64,000 nucleotides of DNA from Chitinophaga eiseniae (GCF_900167135.1 NZ_FUWZ01000006.1:310001-374000), one strand, 5' to 3'. Shown: positions 27,117 through 36,774, numbered from the stretch's first letter. Program-made: numbers and translations. Notes: a model not told the origin generated them from the sequence alone.

Positions 27117-28712
27117 CTAGAATGTAGCCGCAGCGGGCTGTTTGGATTTAACGTCAATAATTGTTCGATTAATAAACGGCGCCATAATGATAAGCAGCAT
27201 TACCCCCAGGATCAGCATAACGACCAGTTCATTATAGTCCATCGCATATTTCAGAAAGGCTTGTTTCTTCACGGCCTTGTCCAGTAACCCCGTAGCCGCA
27301 TGGCCCGCCATGTCTGGCTCCATTCCCCGGGCGTGCAGGGCCGACTGGTATAACTTCAACCGGTCTTCCAGGCCATTGTCCGCCCTTGAAATGTGGTCTG
27401 TCAGCCGCAGCGTATGTGTCCCTGCATAAAACAGGGAAAAGTAATTTATCAGCGCCGTACTGATACCGAAAAAAGCGAAGCGGACAAATACACCCACCGC
27501 TGCCGCCGACTGGCTCAGGGCTTCCGGTACGGAAGAAATGGTAAACAACAGTATTGGCGTAAACACCATACCGGCCCCCATACCTTGTAACAGCAGGGGT
27601 ATAATAAAGGTATTCATATCTGCTTCGGAGGCAAACAAAAAGTACATCCCGCCATGAAATAATAACAACAGGGAAAAACCTGCCAGCCAGATAAACTGTA
27701 ACGGACGTTTTTTAATGATCAGCCGCCCCGAGATAACCGCTCCTATAATGATGCCGATGATATTATAGATCAGCAGCTCATACAGGTTGATGGGGTCCAT
27801 CCCCAGCACCGCAGAGAAATAGGTAGTGGTAATAGAGAAAGCCCCTCTTATTAAATATAACATCCCAATCAGGAAAATACCGAACACGAAAGCCCTCGAC
27901 TGAAATACCTCCTGGTGTATAAAAGGCCGCTTGCGGACCAACTGTCGCGTCACAAACACAATGGCCAGGAATATGATGCAGATGAGGCTCCATACGATGG
28001 TATCATCCTGCAACCAATAATATTGCTGTCCATAAGTGACCACATAGGCGATCAGTATCAGCATGGGACTGTACAGGAAAAAGCTGGCCCAGTCCAGCTG
28101 GTACAACGGTGTTTTTCGCACCAGGTGCACTTTTTTCATCATCAGCAGCAACAGTATCCCACCGGGCACAAAAGTGTAGATGATCATCTTGTACAATACG
28201 TTGTACTCGTAGTTATCTACCAGCGGGGCTGTCACCAGGGAGGTGAGCGAGGCTGAACACAGGATCATGGAGTAAAAGATGGTGTATCCTGTTTCCCTTG
28301 CATGTTCTGATTTTAACCTCCCGAAGAGCAATGTCAGGCAGATACTTGTAACGCCGCAGTTGACCATCCCCTGCAGGAACCGGCAGGCGAAGAGCACAGG
28401 CAGTGTGCGGGTATGATAGCAGGCATAGCTGATGAGCACCTGCAGCACGAGGCATATCAGGAAGTACTCTTTGGTGGAAACACGGCTGAAGAACCGGCGT
28501 TCCAGGGGGGTGAAGCTGGCCAGCGCAGCATAATACAATAGCATGGAGAACTGCATGTCTGCCGGTTCTACGCCATAAAACCCTGTTGCCGCGTTGATGT
28601 TGGCCGTTGACAGCGCAAACAGCATGACGGTAGGAAACAGGACGAGGAAGATCGTCAGCCTGACCAGCCATTCCGGCGCCCATGACCTCAATATACGATT
28701 GCCTTTACGCAT
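27117..28712 (-). CDS. MFS multidrug transporter, DHA2 (EmrB)-like, 14 helices (module A)
   Basis: 531 aa polytopic inner-membrane protein beginning with WAPEWLVRLTIFLVLFPTVM. The central region ARETGYTIFYSMILCSASL replaces motif C of the DHA2 group. It is the pump of a tripartite efflux system with the HlyD and TolC proteins encoded two and three bases apart upstream on the same strand. It is paralogous to the MFS gene at 51509-53098: both have GxYGxEPADxQxS near residue 50 and YQLDWxS in the middle. Substrate unknown. Confidence 0.9.
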   Translation of the reverse strand: MRKGNRILRSWAPEWLVRLTIFLVLFPTVMLFALSTANINAATGFYGVEPADMQFSMLLYYAALASFTPLERRFFSRVSTKEYFLICLVLQVLISYACYHTRTLPVLFACRFLQGMVNCGVTSICLTLLFGRLKSEHARETGYTIFYSMILCSASLTSLVTAPLVDNYEYNVLYKMIIYTFVPGGILLLLMMKKVHLVRKTPLYQLDWASFFLYSPMLILIAYVVTYGQQYYWLQDDTIVWSLICIIFLAIVFVTRQLVRKRPFIHQEVFQSRAFVFGIFLIGMLYLIRGAFSITTTYFSAVLGMDPINLYELLIYNIIGIIIGAVISGRLIIKKRPLQFIWLAGFSLLLLFHGGMYFLFASEADMNTFIIPLLLQGMGAGMVFTPILLFTISSVPEALSQSAAAVGVFVRFAFFGISTALINYFSLFYAGTHTLRLTDHISRADNGLEDRLKLYQSALHARGMEPDMAGHAATGLLDKAVKKQAFLKYAMDYNELVVMLILGVMLLIIMAPFINRTIIDVKSKQPAAATF

Positions 28713-28714
28713 GA

Positions 28715-29788
28715 TTACCGGCGGGTTTTAGATACAGATATGTTGACGCTCATGCCGGCCGAAAGGGCTTTCAGTTCTTCCGGGTTGCCGTTTAGCCGTA
28801 TCCGTACGGGAATACGTTGAGCTATTTTCACAAAGTTGCCGGTCGCATTATCCGGCGGCAGCAATGAAAACCGGCTGCCGGTGGCGCCGGACAGGGATTC
28901 TATTTTTCCGGTGAACGTCTTTCCCGGGAAAGCATCTACCACGATGCTGGCTGTTTCCCCGATAAACATGTGGCGGATCTGCGTCTCTTTAAAGTTAGCG
29001 ACCACCCATTTCCCGGCTTCCCAGTCTACGATATAGGCCAGCGTTTGCCCGGCCTGTATCAGTTGACCTGGTTGGATGGTGCGACGTCCCATTTTGCCGT
29101 CATACGGTGCTGTGATCACCGTATAGGACACCGTGAGGTCCCTGTTTTTCACGACCGCCTCCCTTCTTTTGATTTCGGCTTCCAGGGCGTTCTGTTGTAC
29201 GCGGGCGTCGTTGATTTTGGCGAGGGCCGCATTGTAGGCGTCTATGGCAGTATTGTATTCAGAGCGGGCTACTGCCAGCGCTGCTTCTACTTTTTCCATT
29301 TGTTGTCTGGTAGCTGATTCGGCGTCATAGAGCTTTTTATAGCGATCGTATTCCTGTTCCTGGTTGCGCAGCTTTGCTTTGGCCGCGGCAATCTGGGACC
29401 GGTATACTTTAGCCGATTCGGAAGAGGTGGTCACCCCGCTCTGGACAACGCTCACCTGTGCTTTGGCATTAAGCAACGCCGCATCGGCTTCCTGCTGCTG
29501 GGCGGCATATTCGCTGTTGTCTATCACTACCAGGGTGTCGCCTTTCTTCACTTCCTGGTTTTCTTCAAAGCGGATGGATTCCACATAACCGGTGACCTTC
29601 GCCACCACGGGATTTATATATTCATCGACCTGGGCGTCGTTGGTTTCTTCATATTTCCATTGGTGCAACAGCGTTCTTATGCCCCATATGGCAAGACATA
29701 TCACCACAATGGAGGCAACCACGGTGGTGATCCTCGATATCATCCTGTCTGTTTTGTTCGTATTCGTGTTCGTGTGTGTGTTGCTCAT
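28715..29788 (-). CDS. HlyD/EmrA-family membrane fusion protein (module A)
   Basis: 357 aa. One N-terminal membrane helix (about 17-38) is followed by TNDAQVDEYINPVVAKVTGY, the EmrA-type biotinyl-lipoyl half, a coiled-coil hairpin (about 90-200) and the second half with VITAPYDGKMGRRTIQPGQL. It bridges the MFS pump and the TolC channel across the periplasm. Gene spacing to its neighbours is 2-3 bp. The paralogue is at 50453-51502. Confidence 0.93.
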   Translation of the reverse strand: MSNTHTNTNTNKTDRMISRITTVVASIVVICLAIWGIRTLLHQWKYEETNDAQVDEYINPVVAKVTGYVESIRFEENQEVKKGDTLVVIDNSEYAAQQQEADAALLNAKAQVSVVQSGVTTSSESAKVYRSQIAAAKAKLRNQEQEYDRYKKLYDAESATRQQMEKVEAALAVARSEYNTAIDAYNAALAKINDARVQQNALEAEIKRREAVVKNRDLTVSYTVITAPYDGKMGRRTIQPGQLIQAGQTLAYIVDWEAGKWVVANFKETQIRHMFIGETASIVVDAFPGKTFTGKIESLSGATGSRFSLLPPDNATGNFVKIAQRIPVRIRLNGNPEELKALSAGMSVNISVSKTRR

Positions 29789-29791
29789 ATA

Positions 29792-31126
29792 TTAAAGGTT
29801 GCCTGTTGCTTTCAATAATTGATAGTATTGTAGTTGTGCGGTCACTTCCGCGTTGGTGAGATCGAAGCGGGACTGCAGCAGCTGTGTTTCCGCATCCAGC
29901 AGGTCTGTCAGTAGTGACAGCTGATTGAAATAGGTATTGTTGACGATCCGGAAGTTTTCCTGTGCCTGGAGAATATTTTCCTGCGCCACGCGGATACGTT
30001 CCAGCGCTTCGGTATAACGGAGATAACCGGCCCGTACTTCTTGCCTGACTTTGTCTTTGGTATCGGCGTGTTCTATTTCCTGTCGTTCCAGGTCTATCTT
30101 TGCCGCTTCCTTTTTGTGCCTGTTCTGATACAGGGCAGATATGGGCAATCCGGCTTTCACGCCTACCTGTCCGAGGCCATACAGACTGATGGCATAGGGA
30201 TAAAACAGGATCTGCGGGTAGGCGTAGGAGTATTCCGCGAACAGTCCTACTTTAGGCAGGATATTGGACTTTACTGCTTTGAGCCTGAGCTCACTAAGCG
30301 CTGTTTCCTTTTCTGAAATCTTAAAGGCGAAGGCGTGTTCGCAGGCTTCCGCGAGGTAGCTGTTGTAGTCTTTCTCCGGCATGGCCGCCATGGCGAGGGT
30401 ATCCAGCGCCAAGTGGTTGTTGATGCTGTCTGGCTGGCCAATCATAATATTGAGCCGCTGGTTCGCGATGATAAGACTGTTCCTGATTTCCAGGAGGGTC
30501 ATTTTCTGTTGGGAGAGTTTCAGTTCCGCGCGCAATACATCGCTTTTCAGCACTACGCCGTTCTTTAGGAGCTGTCTGATTTCCTCCAGTTCTTTCTCCC
30601 TGTCACGGATATCCTGCAGCATTACTTTTTCGTACATCCGGTAACGGTATATATCGAGGTAGTATGCCGCCGCTTTGTATTTTATTTCCGCGTTGGTCAT
30701 GTTACGCTGTTCGGCTGCCAGCTCGCTCTCTGTTTGTTTAACCATGATTTCGCGGGATGTTTTTCCGCCATTGTATACATTGAGATAAGCGTCGGCGCCT
30801 GCGGAATACGACTGGTGCACGACCGGGAACTGTGTGGGCGTGTTGAAGATGCCCTTTTCGTACATTGGCAGGTTGGATACCCTGGAATAGGAGCCGCTGG
30901 CCTTTATCTCCGGCAGTCGTTCGTCCTGTGCCGCTTTTACCTGCTGCTGTGCGCCGGCCACCCGCAGCTGTTGCATCTGTAGTTGTTTGTTATACACGGC
31001 AGCCTTATTCCATACATCCGTTAACGTTAGGGGGCTCTGCTCAGGGTTTTGACAAACGGCTGTATTGCCGGCCAATAATGCAGAGAGCATTATTCCCGCA
31101 AGCCATTTCTTACTGATTGAAGACAT
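29792..31126 (-). CDS. TolC-family outer-membrane efflux protein (module A)
   Basis: 444 aa with a signal peptide and two OEP repeats: LTLTDVWNKAAVYNKQLQMQ at the start and repeated long helices ending DAETQLLQSRFDLTNAEV. It is the outer-membrane channel and first gene of the operon. The promoter region is shared with the divergent araC gene at 31213. The paralogue at 49149-50456 shares motifs such as NVYNGGKTSREI versus NLYNGGQTTREI. Confidence 0.92.
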   Translation of the reverse strand: MSSISKKWLAGIMLSALLAGNTAVCQNPEQSPLTLTDVWNKAAVYNKQLQMQQLRVAGAQQQVKAAQDERLPEIKASGSYSRVSNLPMYEKGIFNTPTQFPVVHQSYSAGADAYLNVYNGGKTSREIMVKQTESELAAEQRNMTNAEIKYKAAAYYLDIYRYRMYEKVMLQDIRDREKELEEIRQLLKNGVVLKSDVLRAELKLSQQKMTLLEIRNSLIIANQRLNIMIGQPDSINNHLALDTLAMAAMPEKDYNSYLAEACEHAFAFKISEKETALSELRLKAVKSNILPKVGLFAEYSYAYPQILFYPYAISLYGLGQVGVKAGLPISALYQNRHKKEAAKIDLERQEIEHADTKDKVRQEVRAGYLRYTEALERIRVAQENILQAQENFRIVNNTYFNQLSLLTDLLDAETQLLQSRFDLTNAEVTAQLQYYQLLKATGNL

Positions 31127-31194
31127 ATTTAATCTGATGAAGCTGCAAAGTTCAGTTCATCCCGGTTAAATTATTTGTTATAAATTGCCATTAA

Positions 31195-31211
31195 TTTGCT
31201 AAATCCGGCCA
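31195..31211. promoter_or_regulatory. Operator-like sequence shared with efflux module B
   Basis: TTTGCTAAATCCGGCCA ends one base before the araC ATG. The reverse strand in front of the module B araC (49063-49079) has TTTACTAATTTTGGCCA. The common form is TTTRCTAAWTYYGGCCA, close to each start codon, which suggests one regulator type recognises both. Confidence 0.55.
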
Positions 31212-31212
31212 A

Positions 31213-32022
31213 ATGGAAGAATTTAAACCAGCACTGATTCTCGAGCAGGTGGACAGGATACCGGAGTCCGCCTACATATGGCACTGGAAAACGGAGCATC
31301 ACTTTCCTTTCCATAAGCATGACAAAGGACAACTCACCTATGTTGAGGGGGGTGTGGCTTTTTTATATACGCGGGATAAGACGTATTTCCTGCCGGCGCG
31401 GCATTACATGTGGGTGCCTGCGGGTGTGGAGCATTACTTTGCGCACCGGTACCCTGCTAATTTTGTCCGTACCATCTATTTTTTCCGGGATGAGGATGAT
31501 GAGCAGGAGCCTTTTTACCGTCAGACGGGCATATATCCGGTCAACAACCTGTTGCTGGAAATGATCCTGTACACCACCAAATGGGACAAGGACGTAATGC
31601 CAGGCTCCAATGGCTATCGGTTCGTAAAAGCTATTAAAAAGATACTACCGGACATCAGTACCTCGCCGCTGCCGATTAACCTGCCGACCACAGATAATAA
31701 GCGACTGCAGCCGGTGCTGCGTTATATCAATGAGAACCTGGCCGAACCGCTGACGCTTGACTCGATCAGCACTGCATTCAATATCAGCGAGCGTACGTTA
31801 ACCCGCTTGTTCCGCTCCACCATGGACATCTCTTTTTTCCAGTACCTGAAACTGGCGCGTATGATCCGGGCGATGGGTTATCTGCTGGAAACGGAGAAAA
31901 CCATCAGCGAGATCGCCTGGGATACCGGTTACAACAGCGTGTCCGCCTTCAGCAACACTTTTTTTAAGCTGGTGGGCAAACGGCCGTCCGACTTCCAGCT
32001 GCGGGAGACAGGAAAGGGATGA
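31213..32022 (+). CDS. AraC-family regulator of efflux module A
   Basis: 269 aa. An N-terminal cupin-like sensing domain (HHFPFHKHDKGQLTYVEGG, RHYMWVPAGVEHYF) is followed by a C-terminal pair of helix-turn-helix motifs (LDSISTAFNISERTLTRLF, ISEIAWDTGYNSVSAFSNTF, then KRPSDFQL). It is divergent from the tolC-hlyD-MFS operon and is the likely activator or repressor of it. It is a paralogue of the regulator at 48271-49059. Confidence 0.92.
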   Translation: MEEFKPALILEQVDRIPESAYIWHWKTEHHFPFHKHDKGQLTYVEGGVAFLYTRDKTYFLPARHYMWVPAGVEHYFAHRYPANFVRTIYFFRDEDDEQEPFYRQTGIYPVNNLLLEMILYTTKWDKDVMPGSNGYRFVKAIKKILPDISTSPLPINLPTTDNKRLQPVLRYINENLAEPLTLDSISTAFNISERTLTRLFRSTMDISFFQYLKLARMIRAMGYLLETEKTISEIAWDTGYNSVSAFSNTFFKLVGKRPSDFQLRETGKG

Positions 32023-32038
32023 CCGGTTTGGATTTCCG

Positions 32039-32086
32039 GATATTTGGTTATAAATAGCATGCTACAACAGCTTATCACCAAATATC
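32039..32086. repeat. 10-bp inverted repeat before the S10 peptidase gene
   Basis: GATATTTGGT (32039-32048) and ACCAAATATC (32077-32086) are exact reverse complements separated by 28 bases. The right arm lies 11 bp before the peptidase start. It could be a two-site operator or a terminator of the preceding araC; there is no T run. Confidence 0.45.
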
Positions 32087-32096
32087 TGATCTAATT

Positions 32097-33623
32097 ATGA
32101 GCGTATTCAACAAGGCCTGGATGCCTTTGTTCATGGCCGGCCTTACCTGCCTGTCGTCCGCAGTACAGGCGCAACAGGCGCCCAAAGCAGCGATTACCGG
32201 CGCCAACCCGGTACTCTCCCTCAACCCGGACACTGCTGTCACCAGCTACCACGATGTTACGGTTAAAGGACAGAAAATTCCCTACAAAGCCATTGCCGGT
32301 ACACAGCCTGTATGGGACCAGGACGGCAAGCCCGTAGCGGGGATTTTCTACACCTACTATGAAAGGACGGATGTAAAAGACCGTGCTTCCCGCCCACTGG
32401 TCATCTCCTTCAACGGCGGTCCCGGCACCCCTTCCGTATGGATGCAGATCGCCTATACCGGCCCTCGCCTGCTGAACATCGACGACGAAGGATATCCCAT
32501 ACAACCTTACGGCATCCGGGAGAACCCACAGTCTATCCTCGACATTGCAGACATTGTCTATATTGATCCGGCCAACACCGGTTATTCACGGATTAATAAA
32601 GATGCGCCACGGGAGAAATTTTTCGGCACCAATGCCGATATCAAATACCTGGCCGAATGGATCAACACGTTCGTGACCCGTCACAACCGCTGGGCTTCTC
32701 CCAAATACCTGATCGGCGAAAGTTACGGTACCACCCGCGCGTCCGGCCTTGCGCTGGAATTGCAGAACGCCCAGTGGATGTATCTCAACGGTGTGATACT
32801 GGTGTCCCCTACCGATCTGGGTATTGCCCGGAGCGGTCCGGTAGACCAGGCACTATCGCTCCCTTACTTTGCGGCCACTGCCTGGTTCCATAAAGCGCTG
32901 GCGGCAGACCTGCAACAGAAAGACCTTACCGCTATGCTGCCGGAAGTGGAAAACTTCACTATCCAGGAGCTGATACCGGCCATCAGCCAGGGTGGTTTCC
33001 TCGACGATCAGAAAAGAAAAGATATCGCCGCGCGTATGGCCCGCTATTCCGGTCTTTCTGAGAAAGTTATTATGCAGCATAACCTCAACATCCCCGTTGA
33101 TTTCTTCTGGAAGGAACTGCTGCGTGACCGCGGTTATACCGTAGGCCGCCTGGATTCCCGCTACCTCGGGCAGGACAGGGAAGACGCCGGCGGGTCTCCT
33201 GACTACAATGCTGAGCTGACGTCCTGGCTGCACGCCTTTACACCTGCTATGCACATCTACCTGCATGATGAGCTGAAGTTCAGCACAGACCTGAAGTATA
33301 TGATGTTTGGCCCGGTACATCCCTGGGACCGCAGCAATGACAGGACCGGCGAAAACCTGCGGCAGGCGATGGCAGCGAATCCCTACCTCCATGTGATGAT
33401 ACAGTCCGGCTACTACGACGGCGCGTGCGACTATTTCAACGCCAAGTACAGCATGTGGCAGCTCGACCCCGGCGGACGGCTCAAAAGCCGACTGTCCTGG
33501 AAAGGCTATCGCAGCGGGCATATGATGTATCTGCGGAAAGATGACCTGGCCACGGGCAACGAGGATATCCGCGAGTTTATCCGGAAGTCGCTGCCGAAAG
33601 CGGGTCAACCGGCGAAGTACTAA
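32097..33623 (+). CDS. Secreted serine carboxypeptidase-like protein (peptidase family S10)
   Basis: 508 aa with a signal peptide (cleavage after AVQAQ). The alpha/beta-hydrolase oxyanion region ISFNGGPGTPSVWMQ, the nucleophile elbow IGESYGTTRASG with Ser209, the aspartate region YYDGACDYF and the final histidine in RSGHMMY (His475) make a complete triad. The family removes C-terminal residues from peptides; Bacteroidota members are poorly studied. It stands alone. Its TAA stop is the first three bases of the palindromic element that follows. Confidence 0.9.
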   Translation: MSVFNKAWMPLFMAGLTCLSSAVQAQQAPKAAITGANPVLSLNPDTAVTSYHDVTVKGQKIPYKAIAGTQPVWDQDGKPVAGIFYTYYERTDVKDRASRPLVISFNGGPGTPSVWMQIAYTGPRLLNIDDEGYPIQPYGIRENPQSILDIADIVYIDPANTGYSRINKDAPREKFFGTNADIKYLAEWINTFVTRHNRWASPKYLIGESYGTTRASGLALELQNAQWMYLNGVILVSPTDLGIARSGPVDQALSLPYFAATAWFHKALAADLQQKDLTAMLPEVENFTIQELIPAISQGGFLDDQKRKDIAARMARYSGLSEKVIMQHNLNIPVDFFWKELLRDRGYTVGRLDSRYLGQDREDAGGSPDYNAELTSWLHAFTPAMHIYLHDELKFSTDLKYMMFGPVHPWDRSNDRTGENLRQAMAANPYLHVMIQSGYYDGACDYFNAKYSMWQLDPGGRLKSRLSWKGYRSGHMMYLRKDDLATGNEDIREFIRKSLPKAGQPAKY

Positions 33624-33827
33624 CGCTCGCGGAGTTTTCTCGCAAAGCACGCAAAGGAGCAAAGAGCGCAAAGAATAAAATATAAGCGGGCAGAGAAAGC
33701 AAAGGAGCGAAGATCAAATCGATTTGATCTTCGCTCCTTTGCTTTCTTATTTAAACTTAAAAAAATCTTTGCGTTCTTTGCTCCTTTGCGTGCTTTGCGA
33801 GAAAACTCCGCGAACCCGCGAGCGTTA
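33621..33827. repeat. 207-bp palindromic intergenic element containing both flanking stop codons
   Basis: The left arm starts TAACGCTCGCGGAG at the stop codon of the S10 gene and the right arm ends CGCGAGCGTTA at the stop codon of the reverse-strand gene. The arms (about 50 bp, CGCAAAG-type units) are near-perfect reverse complements. Inside lies a perfect 54-bp palindrome at 33694-33747 centred on AAATCGATTT. Repeats built of CGCAAAG units are common dispersed elements in Bacteroidota. The transcript can fold into a very strong hairpin from either side, so the element probably acts as a bidirectional terminator. Confidence 0.9.
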
Positions 33828-34586
33828 GATTTTATACGCCACACCCAATGTCAGGTAGATATTATACAGCGGGAAATCCAGTCCTTTAAACTCATCCGGG
33901 AACACGGGTCTCAGTCCCCAGTTGAGATTACCCATCACTTCCAGTTTGCGTCCTACCTTGCGGAGGGCGCCACCTTGAAGGCCGACATCAAATTTGCGCA
34001 CGTCGGTGCCGAAATCGAAAGTTGCGTGGTCGATGATCACTTTCTCTCCGGTGGGACCGCCACTGCGGATGTAGCCGTCGGACACATGGCCATAGAAGTT
34101 GGAGCTGAAGAGCCAGGCGGCGTAACCACCGAGGCTGAAGCGCCATTTACTATTGGGTGTGAAGGTAGCGCTGAGGGGGAATGCGACATAAGCGTTACGT
34201 ACCGTCGTTTTGTTTTTACCGGTAAAGGTGCCCGAAAAAGTACCGCCGTCTTTCGTATTGATGATCGTCGGGAAGTACATGACTTCGTCTTTGGTGCCCA
34301 TTCCTTTGTAGTCGAGTTTTACCCCAATGGCAGCTCCCCATTTCGGCGTGATACGGTAGCCCAGTTCATATCCCAGCGACGGGCTGAATTCAGGCCAGTA
34401 GCTATTGATTTTACGGATAGTATTCGGTAATCCTACCGGTGCAGTGGCGCCGAAGTTAAATCCTGCCAGTATCCGGTGTTCGAGATGCGGGGTGAAGGAG
34501 GTTTCTTTCTGGTCGTTTTGTTGGGCGCAAAGTTGTCCGGCTGTAAGTAACAACGCGGCCATCAGGCCTTTTACTTTTATATTCAT
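33825..34586 (-). CDS. Outer-membrane beta-barrel protein (PorT-like)
   Basis: 253 aa with a signal peptide (ending GQLCAQ). Alternating hydrophobic strands, for example LGYELGYRITPKWGAAIGVK and GGYAAWLFSSNFYGHV, and an aromatic C terminus fit a small 8-10 stranded barrel of the PorT/outer-membrane family. It follows the PCMD lipoprotein gene by 20 bp and is probably co-transcribed, so the pair may act together at the cell surface. Function unknown. Confidence 0.8.
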   Translation of the reverse strand: MNIKVKGLMAALLLTAGQLCAQQNDQKETSFTPHLEHRILAGFNFGATAPVGLPNTIRKINSYWPEFSPSLGYELGYRITPKWGAAIGVKLDYKGMGTKDEVMYFPTIINTKDGGTFSGTFTGKNKTTVRNAYVAFPLSATFTPNSKWRFSLGGYAAWLFSSNFYGHVSDGYIRSGGPTGEKVIIDHATFDFGTDVRKFDVGLQGGALRKVGRKLEVMGNLNWGLRPVFPDEFKGLDFPLYNIYLTLGVAYKI

Positions 34587-34606
34587 GAGTGAATGTCAAA
34601 TCTTTG

Positions 34607-35668
34607 TTAGTGAACAATTTCCAGGCTGTCGAGTACGAGGCGGCTGCCAATAGCGCCTTCGTATTTGTCGCCGTACTGACTGGAGGAGGCAACAATGGCC
34701 ATCATCAGTTTTTCGTCATAGTTAACCTTTCTTTTCATGACAAAAGGAAGATCAAAACGTGTCCAGTTGGCTTTGGCAGAACCTTCCGGCAGTGCAGCCG
34801 TGGCCACGATCCTGTCTGAGGTATGGATGTTGGTGGCATCCAGACGGGTGGTACCGGTGTAGAGCACTGCATAGACAGAACAGGAGTCTATCATGCCGGG
34901 GACGATGTCGCCTGCTTTGTTTTGGTATTTAGGACCGGGCTGGTACTTATAGTATCCTGTAAACCGCACAGCTTCACCGCGGTAGGGTTGCCCGAACTGG
35001 GTAGCTTCCAGCGGGTGGGCGAAAGCTTTTTCGATGTCAAATACACCGAGGAAAAGGGAACCGGCAAAGAGTTTAATCCCTACCCAGCCAGACAGCACAG
35101 TACCTTCACGGGTCACCATTTCAGCGGCATATTTTCCGTGGTAGGCATCTGTGGTGGTCCTCAGCGGATATGCCTGCGGGTCTTCACCTACACCGGAAAA
35201 AGCAATCCCGGGGTTACCGGAAGACCAAACCGTGGCGCTATCTTCGTCGCCGATCGGATGTTGGTACCCATAGTCTTCGTTCTGTATCCATTTTTCGAAG
35301 TCCCATTTCCAGGTCCCGATGTTTACGCCTACCACCTTGTAGGTCTTTTTGTTGTGCCCGTCGGCCGACGTTACCACATACTGGTGTACTTCCGTACTGT
35401 TAAAGCGGATGGAATCGCCGGAAGCCGGCATAACGCTGGCGCCGGAGGAAAGTGTCAGTTGAGGCGCAATTCCTTTTTCATAGGCTTCGGGCGTCAGATA
35501 CAGCATAATCAGGCCATTCGCCTGGTCAATGAATACATCACCTGTCATCAGGCTTTTGTCGAAGGTTACCTTTTCAATGTCAGCCTCCGGGTTCATGGGT
35601 GCATCCTTAATACAGGCCTGTAATGACCCGATGAGCCCCGCGAGGTAGCATAATTTCCGTAGTCTCAT
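34607..35668 (-). CDS. PCMD-domain lipoprotein (putative carbohydrate metabolism domain)
   Basis: 353 aa. The signal peptide has a lipobox with Cys at about residue 19 (GSLQAC). A short Ig-like region (LTLSSGASVMPASGDSI, VTSADGHNKKTYKV) precedes the PCMD domain, recognised by DFEKW, KYAAEMVT, LFLGVFDI and RGEAVRFTGYYKYQPG. The domain is common in Bacteroidota surface proteins, with a presumed carbohydrate-binding role. It is upstream of and likely co-transcribed with the barrel gene. Confidence 0.8.
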   Translation of the reverse strand: MRLRKLCYLAGLIGSLQACIKDAPMNPEADIEKVTFDKSLMTGDVFIDQANGLIMLYLTPEAYEKGIAPQLTLSSGASVMPASGDSIRFNSTEVHQYVVTSADGHNKKTYKVVGVNIGTWKWDFEKWIQNEDYGYQHPIGDEDSATVWSSGNPGIAFSGVGEDPQAYPLRTTTDAYHGKYAAEMVTREGTVLSGWVGIKLFAGSLFLGVFDIEKAFAHPLEATQFGQPYRGEAVRFTGYYKYQPGPKYQNKAGDIVPGMIDSCSVYAVLYTGTTRLDATNIHTSDRIVATAALPEGSAKANWTRFDLPFVMKRKVNYDEKLMMAIVASSSQYGDKYEGAIGSRLVLDSLEIVH

Positions 35669-35722
35669 GGTTATCAGTTGGTTAACGAAATAGGCGCAAA
35701 GGTAGGTAAACTAAACTTCAAT

Positions 35723-35744
35723 CCGCTATATATATGTTTAGCGG
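35723..35744. promoter_or_regulatory. Palindromic site between divergent PCMD and FUSC-like genes
   Basis: CCGCTA and TAGCGG form a 6-bp inverted repeat with a 10-base AT spacer, located between the two divergent genes. It may be an operator; nothing identifies its protein. Confidence 0.3.
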
Positions 35745-35774
35745 TATATGTGACAAAAGTCCTAACATTGCGAT

Positions 35775-36293
35775 ATGATGAACAGCGCGCGCATACAACG
35801 GATACTGATCTACGCTGCCAAATGTGTCAGTGGCGTACTGGTGGTTTTATTCCTGTCCTGGTTGCTGGACTACCAGGATGTGGTATGGGTGTTAATTTCG
35901 GTGATGCTGGTATTATCGCCGGATGGCTCCGACGCTCTTACGCTGGCGGTGACCCGTATTAAGGCCAATGTGATTGGGGCGATATCTGGATTCCTGTTGT
36001 TGCTGTTTCATCCCAACCTGTTGATCACGATGAGTATTGCAGTATGCATTACCGTAGTGCTCTGCAATCTGTTTAGCCTGGAAGCGGCGACCCGCACTGC
36101 GCTGGCAGCTACGATCATCGTGATGACCCACGAAGCGGGAGCACATTTATGGGATACTGCTGTAGGACGTGTTATATCAGTGCTGACAGGTTGCGTACTG
36201 GGGTTGGTGATCACGTTTATCTTCCATAACCGCTATACGAAACAAACCGCTGAGATGATCCTGTCCAAAACGACGGACCGCGGCGGGGAGTAG
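35775..36293 (+). CDS. FUSC-like (aromatic acid exporter type) membrane protein
   Basis: 172 aa with five or six membrane helices. WVLISVMLVLSPDGSDALTL, then RIKANVIGAISGFLLLLF, AATRTALAATIIVM and AVGRVISVLTGCVLGLVITF match the fusaric-acid-resistance/YccS-like half unit (R-x-x-G-x-x-x-G pattern). It is half the length of full exporters, as is common for the short FUSC group, which probably works as an oligomer. Substrate unknown. Confidence 0.75.
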   Translation: MMNSARIQRILIYAAKCVSGVLVVLFLSWLLDYQDVVWVLISVMLVLSPDGSDALTLAVTRIKANVIGAISGFLLLLFHPNLLITMSIAVCITVVLCNLFSLEAATRTALAATIIVMTHEAGAHLWDTAVGRVISVLTGCVLGLVITFIFHNRYTKQTAEMILSKTTDRGGE

Positions 36294-36774
36294 CCCTCCA
36301 GGGGCACAACACTTTGATAGTATGCTTTTACTGTCATACCTGATCCTCTGTTATTGGCTAAAGTATCGCTATATGGCCGATAACGCTGCTACATACGTGA
36401 TCATACAGGCAGCTTACCGGCCATAGCGGTACTCTCCCGGTCACCGGCACACATAGAACGTAACACCGTTTATGCGGAAGCGGTAACAACCAGTATTCAT
36501 AAAAATAGGGGTAATACAGACACTTAATGATACGTAAAACTAAAGACAGCACAAGGTTACAAACACCCTAAAAAAACGTCAGGCAAAATTGGGGGTTTCT
36601 TTCTGTTTTTTTTGTGAGTCAATTGTTAATCCTGTTAAAAAAGCCGTACCGTTAATTCTATATCTATTATCCTGAAAATAATATTATCAAATAACGATGC
36701 ATTAACATCGGATTTACATTTGGGGAATCAAGTCGTAGTATATTTGACGACCAAGATTTAACCATAACCCATTT
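36294..36774. other. Intergenic region with a promoter element near its end
   Basis: No reading frame is supported over these 480 bases. Two -7 like sequences are present near the end: TACATTTG at about 36713-36720 and TATATTTG at 36739-36746; the second would start transcription about 20 bases before the ATG at 36775. The first half is richer in GC and may contain a decayed segment, which was not identified. Confidence 0.4.

Noticed and set aside
33621..33827. CRISPR array or coding sequence in the repeat element
   Set aside because: The repeats are inverted rather than direct and spaced, and the apparent ORF (Lys/Arg-rich) is a by-product of the CGCAAAG units.
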